Shown here in pieces: positions 8,131 through 16,005 of a stretch of 34,762 nt of DNA. Below the pieces are notes generated by a model. That model did not search any database. It was not told where the DNA came from and worked only from the letters and a program-made list of their open reading frames with translations. The stretch comes from Clostridia bacterium (lineage in GTDB: Bacteria > Bacillota > Clostridia > Christensenellales > CAG-138), in NCBI GenBank assembly GCA_017523925.1, contig JAFWVQ010000054.1:1-34762 (forward strand), read 5' to 3'. The position numbers and the translations under genes were made by a program. Position 1 is the first letter of the stretch, and every line of letters begins with the position of its first letter.

Positions 8131-9315
8131 TTAATCATCCGTCGCCCAGCGGTGCCAACCAAAGCTATCCGTGCCGAGCTCCTTAATATCAAGATACCAT
8201 CCGGGAAGTGCGGTGGGATCATAATTCGCAGCACCTCTTTCGTATCCGAAAACGAAATCACCGATTATCTTGCTGATGGTGATATCCGCCTCGCCCTCAG
8301 AATGGGGCAGCTCTATCACAAGGTTACCCGAAAGGTCGCTCACCTCGGTTCCCGCAAGTGACGGAACCGAGCTCGTATTGCTGCCGAAAATGTAATCTCC
8401 ATATGGATAATACCATCGGCGGGTCTGCGGTTCGGCGGAAGCGATCGTAGACAGCATCCCGCTTTCGGTGTCAACGCGCAAGATTTTCCCAAGCTCCCAG
8501 CCTTCCGCAAAGATAAGGGAGCCATCCTTAAGCATACACGAAAACAGATCCGGTTCAAACGGAAGGGTGCACAGGAGCTGAGCCGAGCCCGCATCGAGAT
8601 CGGCTTTTATAAGCTCGTGTCCTTCCGTTCCGCAAACGCAGTAGAGATCGCTTCCTTTTCCGGCTATCGGATTACCAAGTGAAATTTCTTCCGGGATATC
8701 GAGCCGAACCGGTTTCAGATCCTTTGAGCTCAGATCTATTCTATAGGTCTCGGTTGTAAACCCGCCCCGCTCAAGATCCATCAGATGATACATAACAACG
8801 GCGTATTTATTATGAAAATACCATTCGTATGCGTATGCCGCTCCGGTGTTCTCCCTGTCCTCAAAATAGGCGCAAAGCTTATCGTGCGCGCTGCCGTCAA
8901 GCTCCATTCGCCACAGCTCCAATGCGCTCGTTCCGTCGATGTCGGTCCCGATCAAATAATAGATATGCTCTCCGTATAGCCACACCTTGTTTGAAGCATC
9001 GCCCTCAAGCATTGATGAACAATCCTCGGTCGTATGTGGGCAATTTGGCTTTCCGCAGAGCGGCAGCCACTCTTTATCGCGCTTATCGCTGAAAAACAGT
9101 TGATAGTCATTGTCCGCTGTGGAGCACAGATAATAGACCGATTCTTCGGTCTCAAAGATATGCTCCATGCCTGCGCTGGCATAAACGGAACATAGGTCGA
9201 CCGTATGAAACGAAGCCTGTTCCGGTTCCTCGGTTATGGAGCCGGACGGAGTGCAGCATAAATTGAGGATCATAGTGCCTAACAGCAATATCGCCAAAGC
9301 CATTCGTGCCTTCAT
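8131..9315 (-). CDS. Lipoprotein with PLCxKPNCxH motif, probable beta-propeller
   Basis: A 394-residue predicted lipoprotein from the ATG at 9315, which follows GAAGGAGG by 11 nt; a longer frame from 9345 has no ribosome site. Residues 1-20 are a signal peptide ending in a lipobox-like LNLCC. After a short linker come repeated strand-rich units with YY, W and G patterns, typical of a propeller. Residues around 90-110 have FSDK, then PLCGKPNCPHTTEDC, matched in the next gene by PLCAKPNCDHESKNC. Both proteins end in WHRWA plus two or three acidic-rich residues. I do not know the function; this type is seen as hypothetical surface proteins in Clostridia. It lies 59 nt before the ABC ATPase gene, so it may serve that transporter. 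Confidence 0.75.
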   Translation of the reverse strand: MKARMALAILLLGTMILNLCCTPSGSITEEPEQASFHTVDLCSVYASAGMEHIFETEESVYYLCSTADNDYQLFFSDKRDKEWLPLCGKPNCPHTTEDCSSMLEGDASNKVWLYGEHIYYLIGTDIDGTSALELWRMELDGSAHDKLCAYFEDRENTGAAYAYEWYFHNKYAVVMYHLMDLERGGFTTETYRIDLSSKDLKPVRLDIPEEISLGNPIAGKGSDLYCVCGTEGHELIKADLDAGSAQLLCTLPFEPDLFSCMLKDGSLIFAEGWELGKILRVDTESGMLSTIASAEPQTRRWYYPYGDYIFGSNTSSVPSLAGTEVSDLSGNLVIELPHSEGEADITISKIIGDFVFGYERGAANYDPTALPGWYLDIKELGTDSFGWHRWATDD

Positions 9316-9447
9316 TCTCGTTTTTGCCTCCTTCACACGATACATTTTCGCATTTCAAACCACCACGCTGCCGATTGTAAAATGCTGGCGTGAATGATAC
9401 GCTTTACGGCGCGGATGCTGTTTTCTGCTTGAAGAAAAACAGGATAC

Positions 9448-10779
9448 TTAATCCTCCGGCGCCCATCTGTGCCACTCGGGCTTTCCCGCCGCTATCTCGC
9501 TCTTATCCAAATACCATGTGGGTATCGAACAGGCAATTGAGATGCCCCCGTCCTCACCGGGAGGCCCTGCAAAGATGTAGCTCTCGGTTTGAAGAATGAA
9601 CCATGTTTCAAAGAAATCCTCCGGCATTTCCTCATAAAGGTATTTCGAGACCACATTTCCGCTCGTATCCGTAACATACAGCCCCCAATTCGGCCGCGTT
9701 TCCTCCTCGGGGCCGTCGTTATAGCCCTTGTAGGATTTAAGATAGTAGCCGTTCGTGTAATCAAGATACGGATGCCACTTCGAGCCGTAAATATTATCCG
9801 TTGAATAGAGGAGTCGTTTTTCCCCCGTTTCTATATTCATACCCCAAAGCCGCATCGCGCTTAGATCCGCCCGATCCGCGGTAACATACAGTATCTCCCC
9901 GTCCTTAACGCCGTAGCACTCATTCAAAGCGTAGAACCACTCCCGTTCGGTGCCGATCTGCCTTGACTCATCGGTTTGCATATTGTATTCATAGAATCGA
10001 ACTATGTACTCATCGTTTTCATCACTCTCGGGCACAAAGGAATAGACGATATCGCCGCAAGCATATATCGGCGCAAAAGAACCGTGCCTTTGCTTGACCT
10101 CCATCGTATCAAGATCGATGCCAAACAATGCGGTATCCGGGGTTCCACCCATTGCAGCGCTCTTTTTATATGCAACATGTGTTACAAACAGGTATTTGCT
10201 TGAGAAAAACATACCCCAGTCCGTGTACTGCGGCGTGTAATCGAGCTGCTGCTCGGGAAGGCGCATGACCTCCTCGTGCCGAGTGCCGTCGAGCCGCATC
10301 CGGCAGAGCGACGGATGGGTAACCTCATTGGGTTCGCCCTCTGCCGCATTATCAATAACATAGTAGATATAGCGGTCGTAGATCCAGATATGCATATTCA
10401 TGGCGTCTATCTTCGCATCGCAGTTTTTGCTTTCATGATCGCAGTTCGGCTTGGCGCATAGCGGCAGAAACTCCTTGTACACCTTGTCACTGAAATACAG
10501 AGTGCCATCAAAAAGATAATACACTGCTTCATCGGTTTCCAAAATGGGCGTATATGCGGTAATAAGCGAGCCCTCCGCCGTGCGGCGAAAATCGAAGCAA
10601 TAACTTTTTTCGCCGGATGGGGACTGCGCATCATCGGTGGGAGCTGTTGTTTCCTGCGTGTCGGTTTCATCCGGCTGCATTGTTGTTTGGGGTGAGCCGC
10701 CTGTTCCGCCGATGCACGAAACGCTCATCAGAAGCACTATGGACAACAAAATGCACGAGAATCTTTTTATCATATTCAT
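9448..10779 (-). CDS. Lipoprotein paralogue with PLCxKPNCxH motif
   Basis: A 443-residue predicted lipoprotein: basic start, hydrophobic core, lipobox MSVSC at residues 18-22, then a Thr/Asp/Glu-rich linker of about 35 residues that would carry the domain away from the membrane. The body repeats strand-rich units and contains FSDK and PLCAKPNCDHESKNC near residues 95-120, and it ends WHRWAPED, as in the downstream paralogue. The three cysteines and one histidine of the motif suggest a metal site or disulfide, which is inference. No strong ribosome site precedes the ATG (AAAGG at 13 nt). It is the first gene of the lipoprotein-lipoprotein-ATPase-permease group, 132 nt before the second lipoprotein gene. 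The separating gap has only a weak hairpin near 9418-9441. Confidence 0.75.
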   Translation of the reverse strand: MNMIKRFSCILLSIVLLMSVSCIGGTGGSPQTTMQPDETDTQETTAPTDDAQSPSGEKSYCFDFRRTAEGSLITAYTPILETDEAVYYLFDGTLYFSDKVYKEFLPLCAKPNCDHESKNCDAKIDAMNMHIWIYDRYIYYVIDNAAEGEPNEVTHPSLCRMRLDGTRHEEVMRLPEQQLDYTPQYTDWGMFFSSKYLFVTHVAYKKSAAMGGTPDTALFGIDLDTMEVKQRHGSFAPIYACGDIVYSFVPESDENDEYIVRFYEYNMQTDESRQIGTEREWFYALNECYGVKDGEILYVTADRADLSAMRLWGMNIETGEKRLLYSTDNIYGSKWHPYLDYTNGYYLKSYKGYNDGPEEETRPNWGLYVTDTSGNVVSKYLYEEMPEDFFETWFILQTESYIFAGPPGEDGGISIACSIPTWYLDKSEIAAGKPEWHRWAPED

Positions 10780-10862
10780 AAGTTTCTTTTGACCTTTCTG
10801 TTTTTCTTTGCTGCGGCAAGGATGCCTTTACTCATCAATAATACGCACGAGAAATCGAAAAC

Positions 10863-10876
10863 CCACGCTTGCGTGG
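10863..10876 (-). promoter_or_regulatory. Short hairpin in the lipoprotein-gene leader
   Basis: CCACGC and GCGTGG are separated by two bases and followed on the minus strand by GTTTTCG. It lies about 85 nt before the lipoprotein start at 10779. It may be a weak attenuator; no function is shown. Confidence 0.3.
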
Positions 10877-10990
10877 CGAAAAAACGCGATGACCGACGCC
10901 CTGTCGAATGCAAAAAACAAGTTGTGAAATTAACAAGTGATGCATGATATAACTTTGCGTAGTTTTCAATTTAGAGATTATTCGTGCTAA

Positions 10991-11040
10991 AAAGAACAAA
11001 GCAAAAGCGAGCATCGATCAACTCAGTTATCATTGCTCGC
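10991..11040 (-). terminator. Intrinsic terminator inside the 10780-11197 gap
   Basis: On the minus strand GCGAGCA (11040-11034) pairs with TGCTCGC (11013-11007) across a 20-nt loop and is followed by a T-rich run down to 10991. No annotated gene ends just before it, so it either ends a small transcript starting near 11104 or attenuates the lipoprotein operon. The rest of the 10780-11197 interval has no gene longer than about 10 codons that I would support. Confidence 0.55.
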
Positions 11041-11145
11041 AATGTGTTTTTCTGCTCAAAAAGTTGTTATGCTTCGATCATCCACTTGATAAACTCCATC
11101 TTAACTTTACATCATAACAGAAACAGTGGGGCATTTTCAGCGCAT

Positions 11146-11172
11146 AAAAAGCCCGAAACTGCAGCTTCGGGC
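11146..11172 (-). terminator. Intrinsic terminator of rtcB
   Basis: On the minus strand GCCCGAA and TTCGGGC form a 7-bp stem across a 7-nt loop, followed by five T residues, about 25 nt after the rtcB stop codon. Confidence 0.85.
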
Positions 11173-11197
11173 GAAATGCGATATGCATATTACTCGT

Positions 11198-12331
11198 TCA
11201 TTTTTTCTTTTTCGTATAAAACCTGTCGCTCGATTTGAAGTTATAGATCGGGCGGATCTGCTTTTCGATGCTCGCGGTATCGCCGATAGCGTCGATGATC
11301 GTTTGCGGGTCCTTGTAGGCCATTGGGCATTCGTCGAGCGTGTCCGCGCCGACCGAGGTGGTGAAGATGCCCTCCATGCTCTTTTTAAAATCGGAGAGGG
11401 TGAAGCTGTTCTCCGCCTGAGTGCGGCTGAAAAGGCGCCCCGCGCCATGGGGTGCGCTTTGGTTCCAGTCATCGTTGCCCTTTCCGATGCAGATGAGAGC
11501 GCCGTCGCGCATATTGAGCGGGATAAGCAGGCGCTCGCCCTCGCGCGAAGAGACCGCGCCTTTGCGCAGGATCATATGCTCCAAATCGATATAGTTATGG
11601 ATCGTGGTGAAAAACTCCGCCTCGTGCAGCTTCAGCGCATCGAGTATGCACTCCTTGATTATTTGGCGGTTCAGCGCGGCGAAGCGCTGCATGATCGCCA
11701 TATCGTGAAGATAATCGTCCCGATCCTCGCCCGTCAGATACGCAAGCTCGAAGGGTATCTCGGTCTGTTTTCTGCCGCCGATATTCGCATACGCCTTGTT
11801 TTGATAATGCTCCGCAACCTGCAAACCGAGATTGCGGCTGCCGGTGTGGATAACGAGATAGAGGTTCTCCTCGTCGTCGCGGTCGATCTCGATAAAGTGG
11901 TTGCCGCCGCCGAGCGTGCCGAGGCTCTCCTTGGCACGGCGCATATCGAGCCTTTTTACGCATAGAAGCTCGTCAAGATCGATGCGCCCGTGGCTGCGGT
12001 GCGGGCGTTCGCGCACGTCCCGACCGTGGGGGATATTCTTGCGGATAAACGAATCGAGCTCCGGCAGGTTGATGCGCTTTTCGGAGAGCTTAACAACGTC
12101 CATTCCGCAGCCGATGTCCACGCCCACAAGGTTCGGAACGACGTAATCACCGATAGTCATTGTCGTGCCGATGGTGCAGCCCTTGCCGGTGTGAACGTCC
12201 GGCATGATGCGTATCTTCGAGCCCGCCGCGAACGGCTGATCGCAAAGCGCGCGGATCTGACCCTCGGCGGAAGGCTCGAGTTCGTCGGTGTAGATTATTG
12301 CTGTGGCATAGGTGCCGGGGATCTCAATCAT
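11198..12331 (-). CDS. rtcB: RNA-splicing ligase RtcB family protein
   Basis: A 377-residue protein of the RtcB family, which joins 2',3'-cyclic phosphate or 3'-phosphate RNA ends to 5'-OH ends using GTP and manganese. The metal and guanylylation motifs are visible: MPDVHTGKG near residue 43, VDIGCGMD at 71-78 with its Cys and Asp, LGGGNHF near 150, HTGSRNLG near 175, and the nucleophile-histidine motif HGAGR near 308. The C-terminus ends RFYTKKKK. It is shorter than the 400-480 residues of archaeal and E. coli RtcB, as is usual for this bacterial subgroup. No rtcA or archease gene is nearby. It runs alone, with a terminator after it; a decayed copy of its 3' end lies at about 4521-4803. Confidence 0.93.
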   Translation of the reverse strand: MIEIPGTYATAIIYTDELEPSAEGQIRALCDQPFAAGSKIRIMPDVHTGKGCTIGTTMTIGDYVVPNLVGVDIGCGMDVVKLSEKRINLPELDSFIRKNIPHGRDVRERPHRSHGRIDLDELLCVKRLDMRRAKESLGTLGGGNHFIEIDRDDEENLYLVIHTGSRNLGLQVAEHYQNKAYANIGGRKQTEIPFELAYLTGEDRDDYLHDMAIMQRFAALNRQIIKECILDALKLHEAEFFTTIHNYIDLEHMILRKGAVSSREGERLLIPLNMRDGALICIGKGNDDWNQSAPHGAGRLFSRTQAENSFTLSDFKKSMEGIFTTSVGADTLDECPMAYKDPQTIIDAIGDTASIEKQIRPIYNFKSSDRFYTKKKK

Positions 12332-12421
12332 TATCTTTTTTAATCCTTTTCTATCTTTGCTTCTTCTAAAACGTCTTGATTGTTATAAGCATTTGCCGCT
12401 TTCGCAGCGGTATAATTCCGC

Positions 12422-13210
12422 TCACTTCATCCCAAAGAACTCCGCAAAGCGTTTTATAACGTGATCCATCTTCGCGGGGTCGTGAAATTTATGATCCGCG
12501 CCGTCCACGGCTTCAAACTCTATAAAATTATTGCCCGCAAACTCCCTGCTCGCTTCAAAGGGCGCAACCTCGTCCTTCGTTCCGTGGATAATGAAAATAT
12601 CCTCCGAATACTCAAGAAAATCCCTTGAAGCAATATCCGCATCCTTCAGGCTTGCGATAAAATCCTTATCGATCTTGATCTTTCCATCGAAGCCCACGAG
12701 CACCGGCTTGCCCTTCTCGATCTTTTTGAGGTCGTCCTCGGTCATGATGGTTTTGCTCATGATATCATACATGGGAACGGCAGGGCAGCGAAGCGCAAGC
12801 TTTTTGAAGGGGTTGCCGTTTTCGGAAACGTATTTCAAAAACAGATACCCGCCGAAGCTCGTTGCACAGCCGTAAAGCGCCGCCTCGGGGAACGCCGAGC
12901 GCACGTGCTCGAGCATTGCGCCAAGATACGCGCCGCAATCCTCAAGCCTAAGCGTTTTGCGCACGTCGTCGCCGTGGCAGGGCCAGTTGAAGATGATGAG
13001 CGCCGCGCCTTTATTCTTGGAGATAATGCGCTTTGCGAGCTTCTCGGCGGACTTGTTGTCCTTATTGCCGCCGAAGCCGTGACCAAATAGGATGACGCTC
13101 TTCACCCCTGAGGGATCGTCCGCATAAAGCTTGCAGCTTATGCTGCAGGCGTTTGAATTAACGTTGAAATATTTTACCATACTCGTTCCCTTAGGTTTTG
13201 CCATTTCCAT
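12422..13210 (-). CDS. Alpha/beta hydrolase (serine esterase-like)
   Basis: A 262-residue cytoplasmic protein with an alpha/beta-hydrolase layout. HGFGGNKDN near residue 43 gives the oxyanion segment, the nucleophile serine lies in ATSFGG near residue 115 (a variant of GxSxG), an acid in HGTKDEVAP near 212, and the histidine in DGADHKFH near 238. The start has AGGAG nine nt before the ATG. It precedes rtcB with a 90-nt gap, and no shared function is evident. The substrate is unknown. Confidence 0.85.
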   Translation of the reverse strand: MEMAKPKGTSMVKYFNVNSNACSISCKLYADDPSGVKSVILFGHGFGGNKDNKSAEKLAKRIISKNKGAALIIFNWPCHGDDVRKTLRLEDCGAYLGAMLEHVRSAFPEAALYGCATSFGGYLFLKYVSENGNPFKKLALRCPAVPMYDIMSKTIMTEDDLKKIEKGKPVLVGFDGKIKIDKDFIASLKDADIASRDFLEYSEDIFIIHGTKDEVAPFEASREFAGNNFIEFEAVDGADHKFHDPAKMDHVIKRFAEFFGMK

Positions 13211-13307
13211 TATATTTCTCTCCTATTTCTATTATTAGTAATCTTCTCGCCACTCTAATGGCAATCCTTATAATAACGATTACATCATCCAATAAAACTC
13301 TGCAAAC

Positions 13308-13321
13308 CACATTATAATGTG
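13308..13321. promoter_or_regulatory. 14-bp perfect palindrome, candidate operator
   Basis: CACATTATAATGTG is a perfect palindrome with a TATAAT core. It lies between the 3' end of the WYL regulator gene (13341) and the hydrolase start (13210), so it could be a protein-binding site over a hydrolase promoter. No good -35 box is seen at the right distance. Confidence 0.4.
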
Positions 13322-13340
13322 CTCCGAATTTACGGAATCT

Positions 13341-14411
13341 TTAGTTGCTGAAGTTATCCTTATATACCTCCACCGTTCTCACTGCGGTTTCCACCACCTT
13401 TTGCGCCAGGTTCTTCGGCTCAAGCACAACCACGTCCGGCGCAAAGCTTCTTGCGAACTGCAGCATCGCCATTTCGTTCACCATTGCGCTGACGGTCACG
13501 GTTTCGGCGGTTTCATCGAAAAAGCGCACTTCCGTTCCGAAAACGTCTATCACGTCCGATATCATGGGCTTGACGGCGCGGAATTTCACCCGAACGCTCT
13601 CGCTTGAATACATATAGATATGCTCGCGCATATACTCCGCAAGATCGAGACGGCGGCTCTTTGCCCAAGGCAGGCTTTCAAAGGGCTTCGCTGGCTCGTC
13701 CAGCAGCTCTATCTTCGCGATCCTGTCTATACGGTAGTTGGAAATATCGTCGTACTTATCGTAGTTGCAAATGAGGTAGTATTTGCCCTCCTTCGCCGCC
13801 ATCTGATAAGGACTCACGACGTATTCGCGCGCGCTGCCGTCCTCGCGTGTGCGCTCGTGCAGCTTCTTATCCGTGCCGTATTCAAGGTAGCGGAAGCGGA
13901 CCTTGCGCCCCTTGGCGATCGCCTCGTCGAGCAGCTCCACCGTCCAGAATAGCTGATCGTTCTGCGGCAGGGTGTTCGGCGCGGTATAGATATGCTTCAT
14001 GTGCGAACTGAAATACTTATTTGAAAGCCCTTCAAGCTTTTTTATAAGCTCCATGCGCTGCGCATTGGGAATATGCCCCGAAAACAGCACGCCGTCGATC
14101 AAAAGCCGCAGCTCGCTGTCCGTAAAATCGCGCACAAGGTAAAAATCGGACCAGATATAGCTTTCCTCCATTTCGCCCGTCTTGGCGTTCGGCACCATGC
14201 GTATGGATTCGCTGTACTCGATCTCGTAGCCCGCCTCGATAAGATCGATTATGTTTCGCCTTATCGCCTTGCGGTCGGCCGTCATGCCGTACTCGCTTTT
14301 AAGAATATCCGCAATATCGCGCTGCGAAAGCGTGTGCTCCGCATCGGTGTACTTGCGGAGTATGTCCAAGATGTTGACTATCAGGAGCTTTTTCGGTTTG
14401 TTGGAAGACAT
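13341..14411 (-). CDS. WYL-domain transcriptional regulator
   Basis: A 356-residue protein from the ATG at 14411, which has GGGGGTG five nt upstream and a promoter just before that; a longer frame to 14495 would include the promoter. Residues 1-70 form a winged helix-turn-helix (TLSQRDIADILKSEYGM, then RKAIRRNI). The middle has the WYL core, with YLICNYDKYDDISNYRIDRI near residues 205-225, followed by a C-terminal WCX-like extension. WYL proteins sense ligands, often nucleic acids or nucleotides, and may control defence or DNA-damage genes; no such gene is adjacent here. It may be autoregulated. Confidence 0.9.
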   Translation of the reverse strand: MSSNKPKKLLIVNILDILRKYTDAEHTLSQRDIADILKSEYGMTADRKAIRRNIIDLIEAGYEIEYSESIRMVPNAKTGEMEESYIWSDFYLVRDFTDSELRLLIDGVLFSGHIPNAQRMELIKKLEGLSNKYFSSHMKHIYTAPNTLPQNDQLFWTVELLDEAIAKGRKVRFRYLEYGTDKKLHERTREDGSAREYVVSPYQMAAKEGKYYLICNYDKYDDISNYRIDRIAKIELLDEPAKPFESLPWAKSRRLDLAEYMREHIYMYSSESVRVKFRAVKPMISDVIDVFGTEVRFFDETAETVTVSAMVNEMAMLQFARSFAPDVVVLEPKNLAQKVVETAVRTVEVYKDNFSN

Positions 14412-14430
14412 TATATCACCCCCTGATTGC

Positions 14431-14459
14431 ATTATACCATGATCAACGTAATTATACAA
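14431..14459 (-). promoter_or_regulatory. Promoter of the WYL regulator gene
   Basis: On the minus strand TTGTAT (14454-14459), a 17-nt spacer and a perfect TATAAT (14431-14436), about 20 nt before the chosen start. This supports starting the protein at 14411. Confidence 0.75.
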
Positions 14460-14625
14460 TAAGCGGTGGGTTAAAAATGGCGCATCATTCCCCATGGAAT
14501 ACGTTTAGATCGTCCAGCCGCAGCAGCGCGGGCGGCAAACCGTGCGAGCAGGCAGTGTCGATATTTAGCCATGAGTGAGTCTTTGTATGAGCGCCAATTA
14601 GGATACTCTGTAAAAATTGCATCAC

Positions 14626-14654
14626 TTGAAAGAATCGGGCCAAATCTGTATAAT
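14626..14654 (+). promoter_or_regulatory. Promoter of the GNAT gene
   Basis: TTGAAA (14626-14631), a 17-nt spacer and a perfect TATAAT (14649-14654), with GAGGTG and the start codon at 14689 just downstream. Confidence 0.8.
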
Positions 14655-14688
14655 ACCTTTGCATAAATAACAGCCGAGGTGACCGATC

Positions 14689-15573
14689 ATGGAATACGAG
14701 ATCAAGCCATTAACGCCGGAGGATGCCGGGTATATTGAAGATAGAGTGAATGACTGCGTAAAGCTTAGCTCACCGATGTGGCATACGGCTGATGAAGAAG
14801 AGCTCGTTCTGAAAGCGGAAAACGATGAAGGCGAGACCATAGGCGGCAGTATTCTTGAATTCGGTGGTTCCGTAGGCGCAAGAGTGCAGCTCTCAATGCT
14901 TTGGGTCGATGAGCGTTACCGCGGAAAGGGGCTCGGCTCAATGCTGATTTGCGAAAGCGAACGCATTGCGAGGGAGAGGGGCTGCTGCATTTCCAGCCTT
15001 TGCACGCTGGATTTTCAAGCGCCGGACATGTATAAAAAGCACGGGTATTCAGTGTATGCGGTGTATGAGGATCGTCCGCGAACGCATTCGGTCTACTATA
15101 TGTCCAAACGGATCGACGGTGATGATTCTGTATGCAGTTCAAAAAACGGCGGCACAGAAAAGCGTTTTGTAATCAAATTCGGAAGCGAAGACGATGCAAA
15201 AATTATCGCCCGAGGGTTGAAGCGGCACGACGATCTCTTTGCACCGAGTCTTCATAAGACTATCCAACTCAGTAAAAAGCTCGTTGATGAGAATGGCAGA
15301 ATGATAGCGGGCATCGTCGCAGGAGTTGACGGCTGGGACGGCTGCTATATCGCCAATATGTATGTGGAGCAGGCGCATCGTGATCGCGGGCTGGGTTCGC
15401 ACCTGCTTCATGAGGTCGAGCGGGAGGCTCGCGAAAACGGCGCGTATATGCTGATTGCGAATGCTTTTGATTGGAATGTCGGCTTTTTCAAAAAGAACGG
15501 CTGTGCCGAAGCGGGCGCTCTTAAGTGCGAACCCCAAGGTCCGATCATCTATGAGCTTGTGAAACAGCTTTGA
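14689..15573 (+). CDS. Tandem GNAT acetyltransferase
   Basis: A 294-residue protein with two GNAT domains. The first spans about residues 1-145, with the acetyl-CoA loop RYRGKGLGS at 77-84. The second spans about 160-294, with HRDRGLGS at 230-237 and a C-terminal Asn-rich NAFDWNVGFFKKNG segment typical of GNAT beta-5/alpha-4. Both loops are intact (R/Q-x-x-G-x-G), so both halves may bind acetyl-CoA. The domains differ clearly in sequence, so this is an old duplication or fusion. GAGGTG lies six nt before the ATG. It is a single-gene unit; the substrate is unknown. Confidence 0.85.
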   Translation: MEYEIKPLTPEDAGYIEDRVNDCVKLSSPMWHTADEEELVLKAENDEGETIGGSILEFGGSVGARVQLSMLWVDERYRGKGLGSMLICESERIARERGCCISSLCTLDFQAPDMYKKHGYSVYAVYEDRPRTHSVYYMSKRIDGDDSVCSSKNGGTEKRFVIKFGSEDDAKIIARGLKRHDDLFAPSLHKTIQLSKKLVDENGRMIAGIVAGVDGWDGCYIANMYVEQAHRDRGLGSHLLHEVEREARENGAYMLIANAFDWNVGFFKKNGCAEAGALKCEPQGPIIYELVKQL

Positions 15574-15629
15574 TAAGGTTTTAGGGAGTTTTATCGATGA
15601 TATTGAATCACGACTGAAATTGTGGTCGA

Positions 15630-15753
15630 TGGGACTCGTTTTTGCACATTGCTCTCACTTGCTCGCTCAAACCGCTCGCCGCTCGGCGTGTAAAAACCCA
15701 GGGCGGCAAAACGATTCACAGAATCGTTTCGCTTCGCCCTTAGAGTCCCTCCG
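15630..15753. repeat. 124-nt structured repeat, copy 1
   Basis: A 70-nt left arm starting TGGGACTCG and ending AAAAACCC, a 43-nt core and an 11-nt right end GAGTCCCTCCG. GGGACTC and GAGTCCC form terminal inverted repeats. In the left arm, TTTTTGCAC faces GTGTAAAAA. The core folds on itself: AGGGCG with CGCCCT outside and AAACGATTC with GAATCGTTT inside. Copy 2 has the same length and left arm but a different core. Confidence 0.8.
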
Positions 15754-15759
15754 TAGAAT

Positions 15760-15827
15760 AGCTGTACATATTAACCGGCTGAAAACATAAGCTGGCTGCA
15801 AATATAAGCGGTTGGAAACATACGCCG
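15760..15827. repeat. Four degenerate 17-nt tandem repeats
   Basis: Between the two 124-nt elements, four units of 17 nt start at 15760, 15777, 15794 and 15811. Units two and three are closest (GGCTGAAAACATAAGCT and GGCTGCAAATATAAGCG); one and four are more diverged. No gene is present. Confidence 0.6.
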
Positions 15828-15840
15828 GCGGTGGGACTCG
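15824..15840. repeat. 17-nt duplicate of the tRNA-Leu 3' end
   Basis: GCCGGCGGTGGGACTCG at 15824-15840 is identical to 16008-16024, which is the T-arm plus acceptor 3' side of the tRNA-Leu gene. The two direct copies are 184 bp apart and enclose copy 2 of the 124-nt element and the tRNA terminator. Confidence 0.75.
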
Positions 15841-15955
15841 TTTTTGCACATTGCTCTCGCTTGCTCGCTCAAACCGCTCGCCGCTCGGCGTGCAAAAACC
15901 CGGCTGCTAAAAAAGCCACACCGTGGCTTTTTTTACGCAGCTTCGAGTCCCTCCG
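15832..15955. repeat. 124-nt structured repeat, copy 2
   Basis: Same length and layout as copy 1. The 70-nt left arm (15832-15901) differs at only two positions. The 43-nt core (15902-15944) is unrelated in sequence but folds the same way: GCTGC with GCAGC outside, AAAAAAGCCAC with GTGGCTTTTTT inside. The right end GAGTCCCTCCG is identical, and the terminal repeats GGGACTCG/CGAGTCCC are perfect over 8 bp. Open frames across it (for example 15831-16043) are not believed to be genes. Confidence 0.8.
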
Positions 15956-15966
15956 AACAACAATAC

Positions 15967-16005
15967 CAAAAATGACGGGACATCTACGATGCCCCGTCAT
16001 TTTTG
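15967..16005 (-). terminator. Terminator of the tRNA-Leu gene
   Basis: AAAAATGACGGG and CCCGTCATTTTT form a 12-bp stem around a 13-nt loop, directly after the tRNA CCA end on the minus strand. Flanking A and T runs make it usable from both sides. Confidence 0.8.

Noticed and set aside
15630..15955. CRISPR array
   Set aside because: Only two units with 124-nt length and variable inner, not spacer-repeat, structure; no cas genes are in the window.
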